Below are positions 31,223 through 40,345 of a DNA stretch of 64,000 bases, one piece after another. A program made the translations under genes and the position numbers. The stretch covers positions 1 through 64,000 of the forward strand of contig NZ_JACWZY010000004.1 of the NCBI RefSeq assembly GCF_014699005.1. The letters are read 5' to 3'. The notes beneath the pieces were generated by a model, which saw nothing but the letters and a program-made list of their open reading frames with translations, was not told the DNA's origin and searched no databases. The stretch comes from Spirosoma profusum. GTDB lineage: Bacteria > Bacteroidota > Bacteroidia > Cytophagales > Spirosomataceae. The stretch's first letter is position 1. Every line of letters starts with the position of its first letter.

Positions 31223-33151
31223 TTACTTAACTTCTTCGTATGGTACGTCCGATACGTTGTCGCCGGTAGGTTGGCCTTGTCCGGCACTACCGTCGGGGTT
31301 ACCGGCGAAACCAGCTCCATCGGTTGGGTTAGCACCCGCACCACCAGTCGCATTGTACAATTCCTGCGAAGCCGTAGCCCAGGCTGCGTTCAGACCTTCC
31401 AATGCGGTATCGATGGCCGCTGCGTCGCGTGAGCCGTGCGCTGTGCGCAGGTTCGCCAATGCACCTTCGATGGCTGTTTTATTGCCTTCCGACAGTTTGT
31501 CGCCGTACTCTTTCAATTGTTTCTCGGTTTGGAAAATCATCGAGTCGGCCTGGTTGACTTTCTCAATTTTCTCCCGCTCAGCCTTATCAGCGGCTTCGTT
31601 GGCTTTGGCTTCTTCACGCATCCGGTTGATTTCGGTTTCGGTCAGACCGCTCGATGCTTCGATCCGGATTTTTTGCTCTTTACCCGTACCTTTATCTTTC
31701 GCCGTTACGTGCAGAATACCGTTGGCATCTACGTCGAACGTAACTTCAATTTGCGGTACGCCACGTGGTGCTGGTGGAATATCGGACAGGATAAACCGAC
31801 CTAGCTGACGGTTCTGAGCCGCCATTGGACGCTCGCCCTGCAATACGTTGATTTCCACACTCGGCTGGTTGTCCGACGCCGTCGAATACGTTTCCACTTT
31901 CTTGCTCGGAATCGTAGTGTTGGCTTCCACCATTTTGGTGAACACACCACCCATCGTTTCAATACCAAGCGACAGCGGAATAACGTCGAGCAGCAGTACG
32001 TCTTTCACTTCACCCGTCAGTACACCACCCTGAATTGCAGCGCCAATCGCTACAGCTTCGTCGGGGTTAACAGCTTTCGACGGCTTTTTGCCAAATAGTT
32101 TTTCAACTTCTTCCTGCACTTTCGGAATCCGGGTCGAACCACCAACCAGAATTACTTCGTCGATCTGACCGGCCGACAAAGCAGCATTTTTCAGGGCACG
32201 ACGGCAAGGCTCCAGGCTACGTTGAATCAGCGAATCAGCTAATTGCTCGAATTTCGCGCGGCTCAGTGTACGTACTAAGTGCTTCGGAATACCGTTCACC
32301 GGCATGATGTACGGCAGGTTGATTTCCGTTGAGTTCGAACTCGACAGCTCGATTTTGGCTTTCTCAGCGGCTTCTTTCAACCGTTGCAGCGCCATCGGGT
32401 CCTGGCGAAGGTCGATGTTTTCGTCTTTCTTGAACTCATCGGCCAGCCAGTTGATAATCACCTGGTCGAAGTCGTCACCACCGAGGTGTGTATCACCATC
32501 AGTCGATTTTACCTCGAAAACGCCATCACCAAGTTCAAGAATCGAGATATCGAACGTACCGCCACCGAGGTCGAATACAGCAATTTTCTGATCATGGTTG
32601 GTTTTATCCAGACCATACGCCAGAGCGGCCGCAGTTGGCTCGTTGATAATCCGTTTTACGTCGAGACCAGCGATCTGTCCGGCTTCTTTCGTAGCCTGAC
32701 GCTCAGCATCGTTAAAGTAAGCCGGTACCGTAATAACGGCTTCCGTTACTGTTTGACCGAGGTAGTCTTCGGCCGTCTGCTTCATTTTTTGAAGAATCAG
32801 GGCCGAAAGTTCCTGTGGCGTATATTGACGATCGCCGATTTTAACGCGGGGCGTACCATTTGGGCCGTTCTCTACGTCATAAGCGATTGTTTTCGTTTCG
32901 TTGGTTACCTCACTATAACGTTTACCCATGAAACGTTTAATCGAGGAAATCGTATTTTTCGGGTTGGTGATGGCCTGGCGTTTGGCGGGAGCGCCTACTT
33001 TGCGTTCGCCGTTGCCGTTGTCCATAAACGCCACTACCGAGGGGGTTGTCCGGGCGCCTTCGGAATTGGGGATTACAACCGGCTCGTTGCCTTCCATCAC
33101 GGCCACGCACGAGTTCGTGGTGCCTAAGTCAATACCAATAATTTTTCCCAT
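31223..33151 (-). CDS. dnaK: chaperone DnaK (Hsp70)
   Basis: 642 residues from [15 protein letters not shown]. The ATPase domain shows the phosphate-1 loop [64 protein letters not shown] and [13 protein letters not shown]. The interdomain linker [16 protein letters not shown] (about residue 385) leads to the substrate-binding domain, and the C-terminus is a Gly/Ala/Pro-rich tail ending in DVPYEEVK, a variant of the usual EEVD-like end. It folds and refolds cytosolic proteins with DnaJ and GrpE, neither of which is in the window. The frame to 33211 adds residues with no Hsp70 similarity and is rejected. Confidence 0.98.
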   Translation of the reverse strand: MGKIIGIDLGTTNSCVAVMEGNEPVVIPNSEGARTTPSVVAFMDNGNGERKVGAPAKRQAITNPKNTISSIKRFMGKRYSEVTNETKTIAYDVENGPNGTPRVKIGDRQYTPQELSALILQKMKQTAEDYLGQTVTEAVITVPAYFNDAERQATKEAGQIAGLDVKRIINEPTAAALAYGLDKTNHDQKIAVFDLGGGTFDISILELGDGVFEVKSTDGDTHLGGDDFDQVIINWLADEFKKDENIDLRQDPMALQRLKEAAEKAKIELSSSNSTEINLPYIMPVNGIPKHLVRTLSRAKFEQLADSLIQRSLEPCRRALKNAALSAGQIDEVILVGGSTRIPKVQEEVEKLFGKKPSKAVNPDEAVAIGAAIQGGVLTGEVKDVLLLDVIPLSLGIETMGGVFTKMVEANTTIPSKKVETYSTASDNQPSVEINVLQGERPMAAQNRQLGRFILSDIPPAPRGVPQIEVTFDVDANGILHVTAKDKGTGKEQKIRIEASSGLTETEINRMREEAKANEAADKAEREKIEKVNQADSMIFQTEKQLKEYGDKLSEGNKTAIEGALANLRTAHGSRDAAAIDTALEGLNAAWATASQELYNATGGAGANPTDGAGFAGNPDGSAGQGQPTGDNVSDVPYEEVK

Positions 33152-33389
33152 AACTGGTTTAGTTTCTTTAATTGCTGTGTTAAAACTGACAGACATGTAC
33201 CTATCTAACAATACAAATGCCAGCCAGAAAAAATGTTTGATTTGCTGTCAGATTGGCAGATTCATGTGTCTATCTGGGCCAGAATGTCGCTTTTAACGTA
33301 CCATTACCTTTACTACGTGGCAGACAGTCAGGAATGTTACATTGGTTTTCAGTATAAATTCCATTCTCTTCTTTTTAGTAAGCGTATTG
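33152..33389. promoter_or_regulatory. dnaK upstream region
   Basis: On the minus strand TGGCATTTGTATTGT (33222-33208) has the TGGC-N7-TTGT layout of a weak sigma-54 -24/-12 site; the final C of the consensus is missing. CTGACAG and its reverse complement occur either side, about 50-60 bases apart. No CIRCE inverted repeat (TTAGCACTC) is present. None of this is decisive. Confidence 0.25.
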
Positions 33390-33465
33390 CAGGCCCCGAC
33401 AGGCTCCGGCTGTCGGCTACGTAGTATTTATTAGATTAGACGACAGCCGGAGCCTGTCGGGCCTG
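33390..33465. repeat. GC-rich inverted repeat (CGACAGGCTCCGGCTGTCG type)
   Basis: The left arm (33390-33415) and right arm (33441-33465) pair over 25 bp with one unpaired C; the 25-base loop contains CTACGTAG. Each arm is itself a short palindrome, CGACAG-GCTCCGG-CTGTCG. It sits between divergent genes, so it is not a simple terminator, and the right arm ends 12 bases before the ATG at 33478. Confidence 0.75.
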
Positions 33466-33477
33466 AACCGGTTATCC

Positions 33478-35190
33478 ATGAATCGACGCACGTTTGTACG
33501 TAACGGGGCTACAGCTCTTTGTTTATTACCTGTTTTCGAATCGCCCGTTTTTGCTCGGTTAAAGCGAGTAGCACCGGCCGACAAACCCACATGGCTCCTC
33601 GAACTAATTAAAGGGAATGATCAGCAACTCATTACCGTTCGAGCGCTACGTATCACCGACACTGCTAATCTGGCCTTCGGTGGTTTAAAAGACAACGACG
33701 ATATTCCAAACCCGCAGACTACCGCCGATTTTGTCAGGCGAGCATCCTGCGCTATGTCGTGTCCAGAATCTGAGCATTACCGTTCGAAGGCTTTGCTGGA
33801 AGAAATAGACGTAGCATTGAAGTACTTACTGAAAGTGCAGCATTTCGATGGTACGTTGGATTTGCCTGCTACTAATTTCCACTCGACGCCCGATACCGGA
33901 TTCATTGTGAAGCGATTAACAACGGGCTACTCATTACTGTCCAAATCTGGGACGCCTGCAATGGATGGGGTGCTTGCTACGTTTAAATCCTTTCTGCTCA
34001 AGGCGGGCGAAGCGCTGGTGGTTGGGGGCATTCATACGCCCAATCATCGCTGGGTGGTGTCGGCGGCACTAGCCAAACTCAATACGCTCTGGCCCGATGC
34101 CCGCTACGTTGCCCGCGTTGACCAGTGGCTATCGGAGCACATCGATATGGATGTTGATGGTCAATACAACGAACGTAGTACGTTAATTTATTCGCCACTG
34201 ACCAATCGCCTGCTCATTACCATTGCCAAAAACCTGAATAAACCATATCTGCTCGACTACGTTCGTCGAAATTTGGCCATGACACTGCATTACGTCCATC
34301 CGAACGGCGAACTAGTTACAGAAGCCTCGGGACGGCAGGATAAGGCGGGAATTGGTACGCCAGAAGGGTATTGGTATGCTTATCGGTATATAGCTCTCCT
34401 CGATAAAAATGGCGAAATGGCAGCTATGTGCCGCCAGATTGAGAAAACGCTTCTTCCAAAATCGATTTACTACGTTGATTATTTTTTGGACGATCCAGCG
34501 ATTTGGCGTGAGTTACCACCGAGCCAACCTCTGCCTACGAATTACGTAAGAGCTTTTCCTAAATCAGGGTTGGTACGTATCAGGCGAGGGGATTGGGACA
34601 GCACTATCTTGCAAGCAAATCCGGTTTGGTTAACGTTTCACAAGGGGAACGCTATTTTACAGGGACTACGGATAGCAGCTTCCTTTTTTGGCAAAGGTCA
34701 GTTCCAAACCGAAACAATTGACAAGCAAGGTGATACGTGGATTCTGACACAATCCCTGGATGGGCCTTATTACCAAACCTATCCACCAGAAACCGTCCCT
34801 GCCGATGGCGATTGGGAGAAAATGCTACGTTCGAATCGCAAACAAAGCGAAATTCAACGGCTTCAGACACGTATCACGATTCGCGAGGTACAACGAGGTA
34901 TTGAAGCAACCATTCAGATGACCGGCACCAATAACGTACCAGTTGCTCTTGAGTTGATTTTTCGACCCGGCGGAAATTTCACTGGCGTAACAAAACATCC
35001 CAATCGCGACAATGCTTATCTAGTTTCAAATTCAGGAAGCTATACCGTTCAGAGTGATACCATTACATTTGGACCAGGATTACAGCAACACAAAAATGTT
35101 CAGTTGCGGGGCTCATTACCAGCGATGGACGCGCCGACAGTCTATCTTACTGGCTTTACACCATTCCAGCATACGATTACGTTAACATAA
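33478..35190 (+). CDS. Tat-exported protein with heparinase-like architecture, function unknown
   Basis: 570 residues. The start MNRRTFVRNGATALCLLPVF is a twin-arginine signal (NRRTF). The first about 340 residues are helical, with a conserved NHRWVVSAALAKL (about residues 187-199) and LVTEASGRQDKAGIGTPEGYWYAYRYIALL, resembling the alpha/alpha toroid of polysaccharide lyases. The second part is strand-rich (GLVRIRRGDWDSTILQANPVWLTFHKGNAILQGLRIAASFFG, then ELIFRPGGNFTG), as in the beta-sandwich of heparinase II/III-like and related lyases. No family could be assigned firmly, so polysaccharide degradation is inference. It is a single gene facing away from dnaK. Confidence 0.65.
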   Translation: MNRRTFVRNGATALCLLPVFESPVFARLKRVAPADKPTWLLELIKGNDQQLITVRALRITDTANLAFGGLKDNDDIPNPQTTADFVRRASCAMSCPESEHYRSKALLEEIDVALKYLLKVQHFDGTLDLPATNFHSTPDTGFIVKRLTTGYSLLSKSGTPAMDGVLATFKSFLLKAGEALVVGGIHTPNHRWVVSAALAKLNTLWPDARYVARVDQWLSEHIDMDVDGQYNERSTLIYSPLTNRLLITIAKNLNKPYLLDYVRRNLAMTLHYVHPNGELVTEASGRQDKAGIGTPEGYWYAYRYIALLDKNGEMAAMCRQIEKTLLPKSIYYVDYFLDDPAIWRELPPSQPLPTNYVRAFPKSGLVRIRRGDWDSTILQANPVWLTFHKGNAILQGLRIAASFFGKGQFQTETIDKQGDTWILTQSLDGPYYQTYPPETVPADGDWEKMLRSNRKQSEIQRLQTRITIREVQRGIEATIQMTGTNNVPVALELIFRPGGNFTGVTKHPNRDNAYLVSNSGSYTVQSDTITFGPGLQQHKNVQLRGSLPAMDAPTVYLTGFTPFQHTITLT

Positions 35191-35248
35191 AAAGGCTAAA
35201 TAGCAAAACATTGATTATCAGCCATATTAACAGTGTTAACTTATTGTT

Positions 35249-35288
35249 AAACATAAAGGACAGTTCATGTGAACTGTCCTTTATGTTT
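35249..35288. terminator. bidirectional terminator
   Basis: There is a 19-bp perfect stem (AAACATAAAGGACAGTTCA with its complement at 35270-35288) closed by a two-base spacer, between convergent genes. Confidence 0.85.
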
Positions 35289-35305
35289 AGGCTGATATCA
35301 TTGGA

Positions 35306-35845
35306 TTAACGGCCGCCTAATAAGCCACCCAGCATACCACCTAAACCTCCGCCACCTCCCTGTTGTGAGGCTACCCGCATCAGGTCGTTCATATCGAGTT
35401 TACCATCGGCCATTGCTGATCCAGCCATACCCATCCAATCGACACCCTGCTGACCTGTGGCTGCACCCAAAATCGAGTTTCCATCAACGCTTGAGTCGTT
35501 CGGGTCCGATGCCTTATGCATCAATTTGCTCAGCACAATCGGAACAAGAGCACCTGCTACCGACATAGCAACCTGGGGCGAAATACCCAGTTTTTGCATC
35601 AGGCTTTCCTGAACGTGTTCTTGAACACCGTGCGTTACAGGGCTATTCTGCACATTTGCTCCGTTCACAACCATACCCAGCAAATTACCCAGACCACCGC
35701 CCTGCGCCTGCTGACCTAAGCCGCTCATAATGCTGCCGGCCACGGTTTCCATGACGCTATCATTCTGACTGTTCGGGATAGCGGGGTTGTTAATCACCGC
35801 CTGACCCGACTGCTGCTTTACCAGATTCATCAATGTTTCTAACAT
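35306..35845 (-). CDS. DUF937-like (YidB-type) protein
   Basis: 179 residues, soluble, rich in Gly, Met, Gln and Ala. The body (ETLMNLVKQQSGQAVINNPAIPN, VQEHVQESLMQKLGISPQVAMSVAGALVPIVLSKLMHKA) has the amphipathic helical pattern of DUF937 proteins. The tail GGGGGLGGMLGGLLGGR is a low-complexity Gly/Leu/Met stretch also usual for that family. The function is not established that I can name. The gene stands alone, divergent from the NuiA-like gene with 118 bp between the starts. Confidence 0.75.
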   Translation of the reverse strand: MLETLMNLVKQQSGQAVINNPAIPNSQNDSVMETVAGSIMSGLGQQAQGGGLGNLLGMVVNGANVQNSPVTHGVQEHVQESLMQKLGISPQVAMSVAGALVPIVLSKLMHKASDPNDSSVDGNSILGAATGQQGVDWMGMAGSAMADGKLDMNDLMRVASQQGGGGGLGGMLGGLLGGR

Positions 35846-35963
35846 GACTGCTTGTTTTTAAAGGGTTAAGCGGGAATGGGTTTAGCCCGCGCGTTAAAAT
35901 TAGACATATTCACGCTGCAAATTTCCATTGAAAAGATTAATTTGCCCGCAATCCATAACATCT

Positions 35964-36422
35964 ATGACGAACGAAGAGCCAAAAAGTTTCGATTCGGTTG
36001 CCGATAATTCGGATAAATTAAATACGCTATCATTTGCCGATAAGATAAATCCGTTGCTGTCTAATTTACTATATCCTAGTGAGTCGGATGAACCTGTTGA
36101 AACCGTTACGTGCTATCTGAAACAGGAAGAACCGCTGACAGTGAGCCAGATTAAAGACTGGCAGATGTTTCCTCCCGAAATTTACGTAGAGGAAATAGCA
36201 GAAGCGGATTTCTGGGAGCCAGTTATTATCGATCAGGAATGGTATGGCGATGAAGAAAAAGCTCGCACAGAGAAATTTCAGCAGTTAAAACAGGCACTCG
36301 AAACAGACTTGTCGGTCCGGCAGGTGTTTCGTGTAGGCGATAGCGAAATAGAGGTTTATCTGCTGGGTCGGCTGATCGACGGGACGCGGGCAGGAATCAA
36401 AACGAAAGTTATTGAGACGTAA
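35964..36422 (+). CDS. nuclease A inhibitor (NuiA) family protein
   Basis: 152 residues from MTNEEPKSFDSVAD; the frame start at 35928 adds 12 unlikely residues. The C-terminal about 110 residues match the NuiA fold of Anabaena: LLYPSESDEPVETVTCY (residues about 37-53), EPLTVSQIKDW, then DQEWYGDEEKARTEKFQQLKQALETDLSVRQVFRVGDSEIEVYLLG and the end AGIKTKVIET. NuiA binds and blocks the sugar-non-specific nuclease NucA. No nuclease of that kind is in the window, so the target is unknown; it may guard the cell against an exported nuclease made elsewhere. Confidence 0.85.
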   Translation: MTNEEPKSFDSVADNSDKLNTLSFADKINPLLSNLLYPSESDEPVETVTCYLKQEEPLTVSQIKDWQMFPPEIYVEEIAEADFWEPVIIDQEWYGDEEKARTEKFQQLKQALETDLSVRQVFRVGDSEIEVYLLGRLIDGTRAGIKTKVIET

Positions 36423-36450
36423 CGTTTTTAGTTTACTGTCTTAACAAAAC

Positions 36451-36479
36451 GGAAAACCCGGCTCATCGCCGGGTTTTCC
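36451..36479. terminator. bidirectional terminator between the NuiA-like gene and rplT
   Basis: GGAAAACCCGGC (36451-36462) pairs with GCCGGGTTTTCC (36468-36479), with a 5-base loop. It ends both the NuiA-like transcript and the rpmI-rplT transcript. Confidence 0.88.
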
Positions 36480-36494
36480 TATTTTCAAATCTGT

Positions 36495-36839
36495 TTACTT
36501 CACTTGTTCTACAACAGCGGCAAATGCTTCCGGGTGGTTCATGGCCAAATCAGCCAGAACTTTACGGTTAAGTTCGATACCGGACTTGTTGAGGGCTCCC
36601 ATCAGTGCTGAATAAGAAAGTCCATTGATACGCGCACCGGCGTTGATACGTTGAATCCAGAGAGCACGGAAATCCCGTTTCTTCGCACGGCGGTCGCGGT
36701 ATGCGTATCCTAATCCTTTTTCGACAGCGTTCTTAGCAACTGTCCAAACATTTTTACGCCGACCGAAATAACCTTTGGCCAGCTTCATTACTTTTTTCCG
36801 ACGCGCCCGTGAGGCAACGTGATTGACGGAACGTGGCAT
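36495..36839 (-). CDS. rplT: 50S ribosomal protein L20
   Basis: 114 residues from [16 protein letters not shown], the family's usual length; an open frame to 36878 adds residues without similarity. The basic N-terminal extension ([32 protein letters not shown]) threads into 23S rRNA, and the conserved [23 protein letters not shown] and [16 protein letters not shown] follow. L20 is needed early in 50S assembly and in several bacteria represses its own operon. Here it follows rpmI after an unusually long 217-bp gap that holds repeat DNA and a short hairpin. Confidence 0.97.
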   Translation of the reverse strand: MPRSVNHVASRARRKKVMKLAKGYFGRRKNVWTVAKNAVEKGLGYAYRDRRAKKRDFRALWIQRINAGARINGLSYSALMGALNKSGIELNRKVLADLAMNHPEAFAAVVEQVK

Positions 36840-37056
36840 TGTATTATTAGTTGTTTTTTGACAACAGGCGGAAGGCAACTTAATGAATAATGTTGAATGA
36901 ATAATGTAAAATGACCATTGTCACCTACCTATTCATTGTTAATTAACCATTATACATTCTCTTGATTTGCCTGGCATCGGGTGAAACGTGAACCAGGAAC
37001 GACTTCGTTCCTTTTCGTAGACTGCTGTTGTTAAGCAGTTTACATTTTCATTCTGA
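36840..37056 (-). repeat. rpmI-rplT gap: AATGNNN repeat and short hairpin
   Basis: Bases 36879-36918 are built of AATGAAT/AATGTTG-type units, with a pyrimidine counterpart (ATTCATTGTTAATTAACCAT) at 36931-36950. Farther upstream GGAACGACTTCGTTCC (36998-37013) is a short perfect hairpin and TGCTGTTGTTAAGCA a second weak one. The gap could hold the L20 autoregulatory site; no match to a known L20 site could be shown. Confidence 0.5.
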
Positions 37057-37251
37057 CTAGACGTTCAGCAACATTTTGATACGTCGCTCATCCGGACCAG
37101 CTACCAACGTATCGTGTACCAGATTACGTTTCTGCTTGGTGGTTTTTTTCGTCAGAATGTGACTGTGGAAGGCGTGCTTCCGCTTGATTTTGCCGGAACC
37201 CGTCAGCTTGAAACGCTTCTTGGCAGCCGAATTGGTTTTTACTTTTGGCAT
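37057..37251 (-). CDS. rpmI: 50S ribosomal protein L35
   Basis: 64 residues from [20 protein letters not shown], the normal length and start of L35; the longer frame to 37344 runs back through the promoter and terminator and is rejected. The family's [22 protein letters not shown] stretch and the C-terminal [12 protein letters not shown] are intact. It lies between infC and rplT as in most bacteria, but here it has its own promoter, because a strong terminator follows infC. Confidence 0.97.
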   Translation of the reverse strand: MPKVKTNSAAKKRFKLTGSGKIKRKHAFHSHILTKKTTKQKRNLVHDTLVAGPDERRIKMLLNV

Positions 37252-37293
37252 TGGAGTAACCGCTTTTTTGAGAACTTTTTCGTAAACAGGCCG

Positions 37294-37322
37294 CAAAGGT
37301 ACAAAAAAAAGCCGATAGTCAA
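37294..37322 (-). promoter_or_regulatory. rpmI promoter overlapping the infC terminator
   Basis: On the minus strand TTG (37322-37320), 18 bases, then TACCTTTG (37301-37294), a full TAnnTTTG match, about 43 bases before the rpmI ATG. The -33 part lies inside the downstream arm of the infC terminator. Confidence 0.65.
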
Positions 37323-37379
37323 CAGCCGTTAGTAGTTTATTCACAAGCTACTAACGGCTGTTGACTATCGGCTTTTTTT
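37303..37379 (-). terminator. strong terminator directly after infC
   Basis: There is a 25-bp perfect stem (37311-37335 with 37348-37372) with a 12-base loop and an eight-T run on the minus strand. The other side of the stem starts at the infC stop codon. It should separate infC from rpmI-rplT transcription. Confidence 0.88.
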
Positions 37380-37932
37380 ATTTCTTAGCAACCACTTTAG
37401 GCGATACGAACATACTCATTCGCTTGCCTTCGAGTTTGGGTTCGGCTTCGATTTTGCCGTAGTCTTCCAGACCTTTGGCAAACCGGTCAAGCAAATTCGA
37501 GCCCCGGTCTTTAAAGACAATGGCCCGACCTACAAACTGCACATACGCTTTCACTTTTGCACCTTCTTTCAGGAAATTGATAGCGTGTTTCAGTTTGAAA
37601 TCGAAATCGTGGTCATCCGTATTCGGGCCGAATCGGATTTCCTTGATAACCACTTTGGTTGCGTTTGCCTTGATTTCTTTCTGCTTTTTCTTCTGCTCGT
37701 ATTTAAATTTCGAATAATCGACAATACGGCAGACGGGCGGCACGGCATTGGGCGATACTTCCACGAGATCGAGTCCCTGGGCTTTCGCCATTGCCTGAGC
37801 CTTACTAATTTCGTGGATTCCCTGTTCCACATTTTCACCGACCACCCGTACTTCACGGGCCAGAATGCGCTCATTTACTTTGTAGGGTTCTTCAACCACG
37901 CGACGGGGTGGTCTGCGCTGGGGTAATGCCAT
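37378..37932 (-). CDS. infC: translation initiation factor IF-3
   Basis: 184 residues. The N-terminal domain ([72 protein letters not shown]) and the C-terminal domain ([44 protein letters not shown]) are complete. IF-3 binds the 30S subunit and enforces start-codon and initiator-tRNA choice. The start is an ordinary ATG ([11 protein letters not shown]) rather than the AUU used for autoregulation in E. coli, so that control seems absent. The gene lies downstream of thrS with a 303-bp gap and ends in a strong terminator. Confidence 0.97.
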   Translation of the reverse strand: MALPQRRPPRRVVEEPYKVNERILAREVRVVGENVEQGIHEISKAQAMAKAQGLDLVEVSPNAVPPVCRIVDYSKFKYEQKKKQKEIKANATKVVIKEIRFGPNTDDHDFDFKLKHAINFLKEGAKVKAYVQFVGRAIVFKDRGSNLLDRFAKGLEDYGKIEAEPKLEGKRMSMFVSPKVVAKK

Positions 37933-38102
37933 AGATTATATTTAAGGTAACAAATGATTAAAGTGGAGCTTTTTAAGCCGTTTGGATAACATAACAGTTG
38001 TTAAAAAGTTCGGGAAACTATTGAAAATACCTATTCGGCGCAAGCAGAAATTTGTTTTTGGTTTTAGATAATGAATCTCCTTATACTTTTATTTACTAAC
38101 AG

Positions 38103-38191
38103 TTTTGTCATGTTGAGGAACGAAGCATCTTAAAACCTCCTAACAATGTGTAAGACTACCTTAAGATACTTCGTTCCTCAACATGACAAAA
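38103..38191. repeat. 31-bp inverted repeat (GAGGAACGAAG type) between infC and thrS
   Basis: TTTTGTCATGTTGAGGAACG and three more bases (38103-38125) pair with 38169-38191; after one mismatch ATCTTAA pairs with TTAAGAT at 38161-38167. The loop is 27 bases. It lies in the 303-bp gap between thrS and infC and could terminate thrS transcription. The remainder of the gap (37933-38102) is AT-rich without other features. Confidence 0.8.
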
Positions 38192-38235
38192 GCACTCATT
38201 TTAGACTTACGCTTGAAAGTCTAATTTGAACAAAC

Positions 38236-40179
38236 TTACACTTTCACTTCTGCTTGGAAAACCTTCACAAATTCATCAACGCTCATGCTGCCTAGATCGC
38301 CCTGCCCTTTCCGACGTACTGAAACTTTCCCTTCCGCCGATTCTTTTTCACCGACAATAAGCATGTAAGGTACTTTAGCTACTTCTGCATCACGAATTTT
38401 ACGACCAATTTTTTCATCGCGCAGATCAACGAATCCTCGAATGTCATTTTCCTGAAGGGTAAAAAACAGGTCGTTGGCGTACTCTTCGTATTTCTCAGAA
38501 ATGGGCAGAATCGCAATCTGGTCAGGCGAAAGCCAGAGCGGGAAATTACCGCCTGAGTTTTCGATCAGAATAGCAATAAAACGTTCCATCGAGCCAAACG
38601 GCGCCCGGTGAATCATTACGGGCCGATGTTTCTGGTTATCAGCGCCAATATATTCCAGTTCAAAGCGATTTGGCAGGTTATAATCAACCTGAATCGTACC
38701 TAACTGCCACTTACGTCCTAGCGCATCACGAACCATGAAATCGAGTTTTGGTCCGTAGAAAGCCGCTTCGCCCAGTTCTGTTACAGTAGACAAACCTTTC
38801 TCAGCCGCCGACTCAATAATAGCAGCTTCTGCTTTTTCCCAAAGGTCGTCCGATCCAATATATTTGGTTTTATTCTCCGGATCACGTAGTGAAATCTGGG
38901 CACTATAATCACTGAAGCCTAATGATCCGAAGACGTACATCACTAGATCAATCACCTTCATGAATTCGTCTTTCACCTGGTCGGGCCGACAGAAAATGTG
39001 GGCGTCATCCTGTGTAAATCCGCGCACTCGGGTTAGACCATGCAACTCACCCGATTGTTCGTAGCGATACACCGTTCCGAACTCGGCCAGACGTAGCGGC
39101 AATTCGCGGTACGACCGGGGGCGGGTTTTGTAAATTTCGCAGTGGTGCGGGCAGTTCATGGGTTTCAGCAAAAACTCCTCGTTCGGATCGGGGGTTCTGA
39201 TTGGCTGAAACGAGTCTTCGCCGTATTTTTCCCAGTGACCCGACGTTACGTATAATTGCTTACTACCAATGTGTGGCGTTACTACCGGCGAGTAACCTGC
39301 CCGCAACTGCGCTTTCCGAAGGAAATTTTCGAGCCGTTCACGTAGCATCGTTCCTTTCGGCAACCAAAGCGGAAGCCCCGCCCCTACTTTCTCCGAAAAG
39401 GCGAACAGTTCCAGCTCTTTACCCAACTTGCGGTGGTCACGTTTTTTTGCTTCTTCGAGCAAATACAGGTAATCGTCAAGCTCTTTTTGCTTCGGATACG
39501 TAACGGCATAGATGCGGGTGAGTTGCTTATTTTTTTCATTCCCGCGCCAGTACGCACCCGCTACGTTCATCAGCTTGGCAGCTTTGATAAAACCTGTATT
39601 CGGGATGTGCGGTCCCCGGCAAAGGTCCGTAAAATCACCCTGCGTATAGAACGTAATGGTTCCATCGTCCAGTCCTTCGAGCAGGTCGAGTTTATAAGGG
39701 TCGCCTTTTTCCTCGAAATAGGCAATGGCATCGGCCTTACTCATGGGTTTGCGGATATAAGCCTGCTTCTGGCGAGCTAGTTCCAGCATCTTATCCTCTA
39801 CTTTCTTAAAATCCTCCTGCGAAAAAGGTTGCCCACCGAGGTCAACGTCGTAATAAAATCCGGTCTCCACAGCGGGGCCAATACCAAATTTCACGCCTGG
39901 ATATAGACTTTCCAGGGCTTCGGCCAGCAAGTGCGCCGACGAATGCCAGAACGTAGCTTTGCCTTCAGCGTCGTTCCACGTCAACAACTGCACGGTAGCA
40001 TCCTGATCGATGGGTCGCGTGGCATCCTGCACAATGCCATTTACTTTGGCAGCCAGTACGTTACGGGCCAGGCCTTCGCTAATTTGAGCGGCAATTTCCA
40101 ATCCGGTACTTCCTTTGGGATATTGCCGAACGCTACCGTCGGGTAACGTAACGCGGATTTGTTCGTCCTGCGCAATCAT
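38236..40179 (-). CDS. thrS: threonine--tRNA ligase
   Basis: 647 residues, full length. The N-terminal TGS domain ([26 protein letters not shown]) is followed by the editing domain with the SAD-type zinc site ([16 protein letters not shown] and DLCRGPHI), then the class II catalytic core: [23 protein letters not shown], the zinc-ligand cysteine in [13 protein letters not shown], motif 2 [26 protein letters not shown], motif 3 [24 protein letters not shown] and a C-terminal anticodon-binding domain. It is the first gene of the classical thrS-infC-rpmI-rplT group. The leader upstream contains a 21-bp inverted repeat rather than a recognisable T-box or operator. Confidence 0.98.
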   Translation of the reverse strand: MIAQDEQIRVTLPDGSVRQYPKGSTGLEIAAQISEGLARNVLAAKVNGIVQDATRPIDQDATVQLLTWNDAEGKATFWHSSAHLLAEALESLYPGVKFGIGPAVETGFYYDVDLGGQPFSQEDFKKVEDKMLELARQKQAYIRKPMSKADAIAYFEEKGDPYKLDLLEGLDDGTITFYTQGDFTDLCRGPHIPNTGFIKAAKLMNVAGAYWRGNEKNKQLTRIYAVTYPKQKELDDYLYLLEEAKKRDHRKLGKELELFAFSEKVGAGLPLWLPKGTMLRERLENFLRKAQLRAGYSPVVTPHIGSKQLYVTSGHWEKYGEDSFQPIRTPDPNEEFLLKPMNCPHHCEIYKTRPRSYRELPLRLAEFGTVYRYEQSGELHGLTRVRGFTQDDAHIFCRPDQVKDEFMKVIDLVMYVFGSLGFSDYSAQISLRDPENKTKYIGSDDLWEKAEAAIIESAAEKGLSTVTELGEAAFYGPKLDFMVRDALGRKWQLGTIQVDYNLPNRFELEYIGADNQKHRPVMIHRAPFGSMERFIAILIENSGGNFPLWLSPDQIAILPISEKYEEYANDLFFTLQENDIRGFVDLRDEKIGRKIRDAEVAKVPYMLIVGEKESAEGKVSVRRKGQGDLGSMSVDEFVKVFQAEVKV

Positions 40180-40239
40180 AATTACACGTATTTATTTGTG
40201 GTACCCGCAGCTTACCTACAACTGTAAGCCACTTAATTT

Positions 40240-40333
40240 AATGTATGACGTAAGATATATAATGTATGAAGTATTCGCCAGCAGAAAAAGTGCCAGTTGG
40301 CCGCAATACATCATATATCTTACGTCATACATT
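40240..40333. repeat. AT-rich hairpin repeat (ATGTATGA type) upstream of thrS
   Basis: A 21-bp perfect inverted repeat: AATGTATGACGTAAGATATA plus T (40240-40260) and its complement at 40313-40333. Inside lies a second pair (AATGTAT units with AATACATC). The arm carries one ACGTA word. It fills most of the 166-bp gap between the TPR lipoprotein gene and thrS. It resembles the repeat at 6418-6490. Confidence 0.8.
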
Positions 40334-40345
40334 ATACATATTAAC

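Noticed and set aside
33152-33389. CIRCE-type heat-shock operator for dnaK
   Set aside because: No TTAGCACTC-N9-GAGTGCTAA or close match was found.
37252-37344. N-terminal extension of L35 (frame from 37344)
   Set aside because: The extension has no L35 similarity and runs through the promoter; [15 protein letters not shown] is the family start. The same reasoning was applied to extensions of L20, DnaK, FolD, the 205-aa membrane protein and the truncated antiporter.
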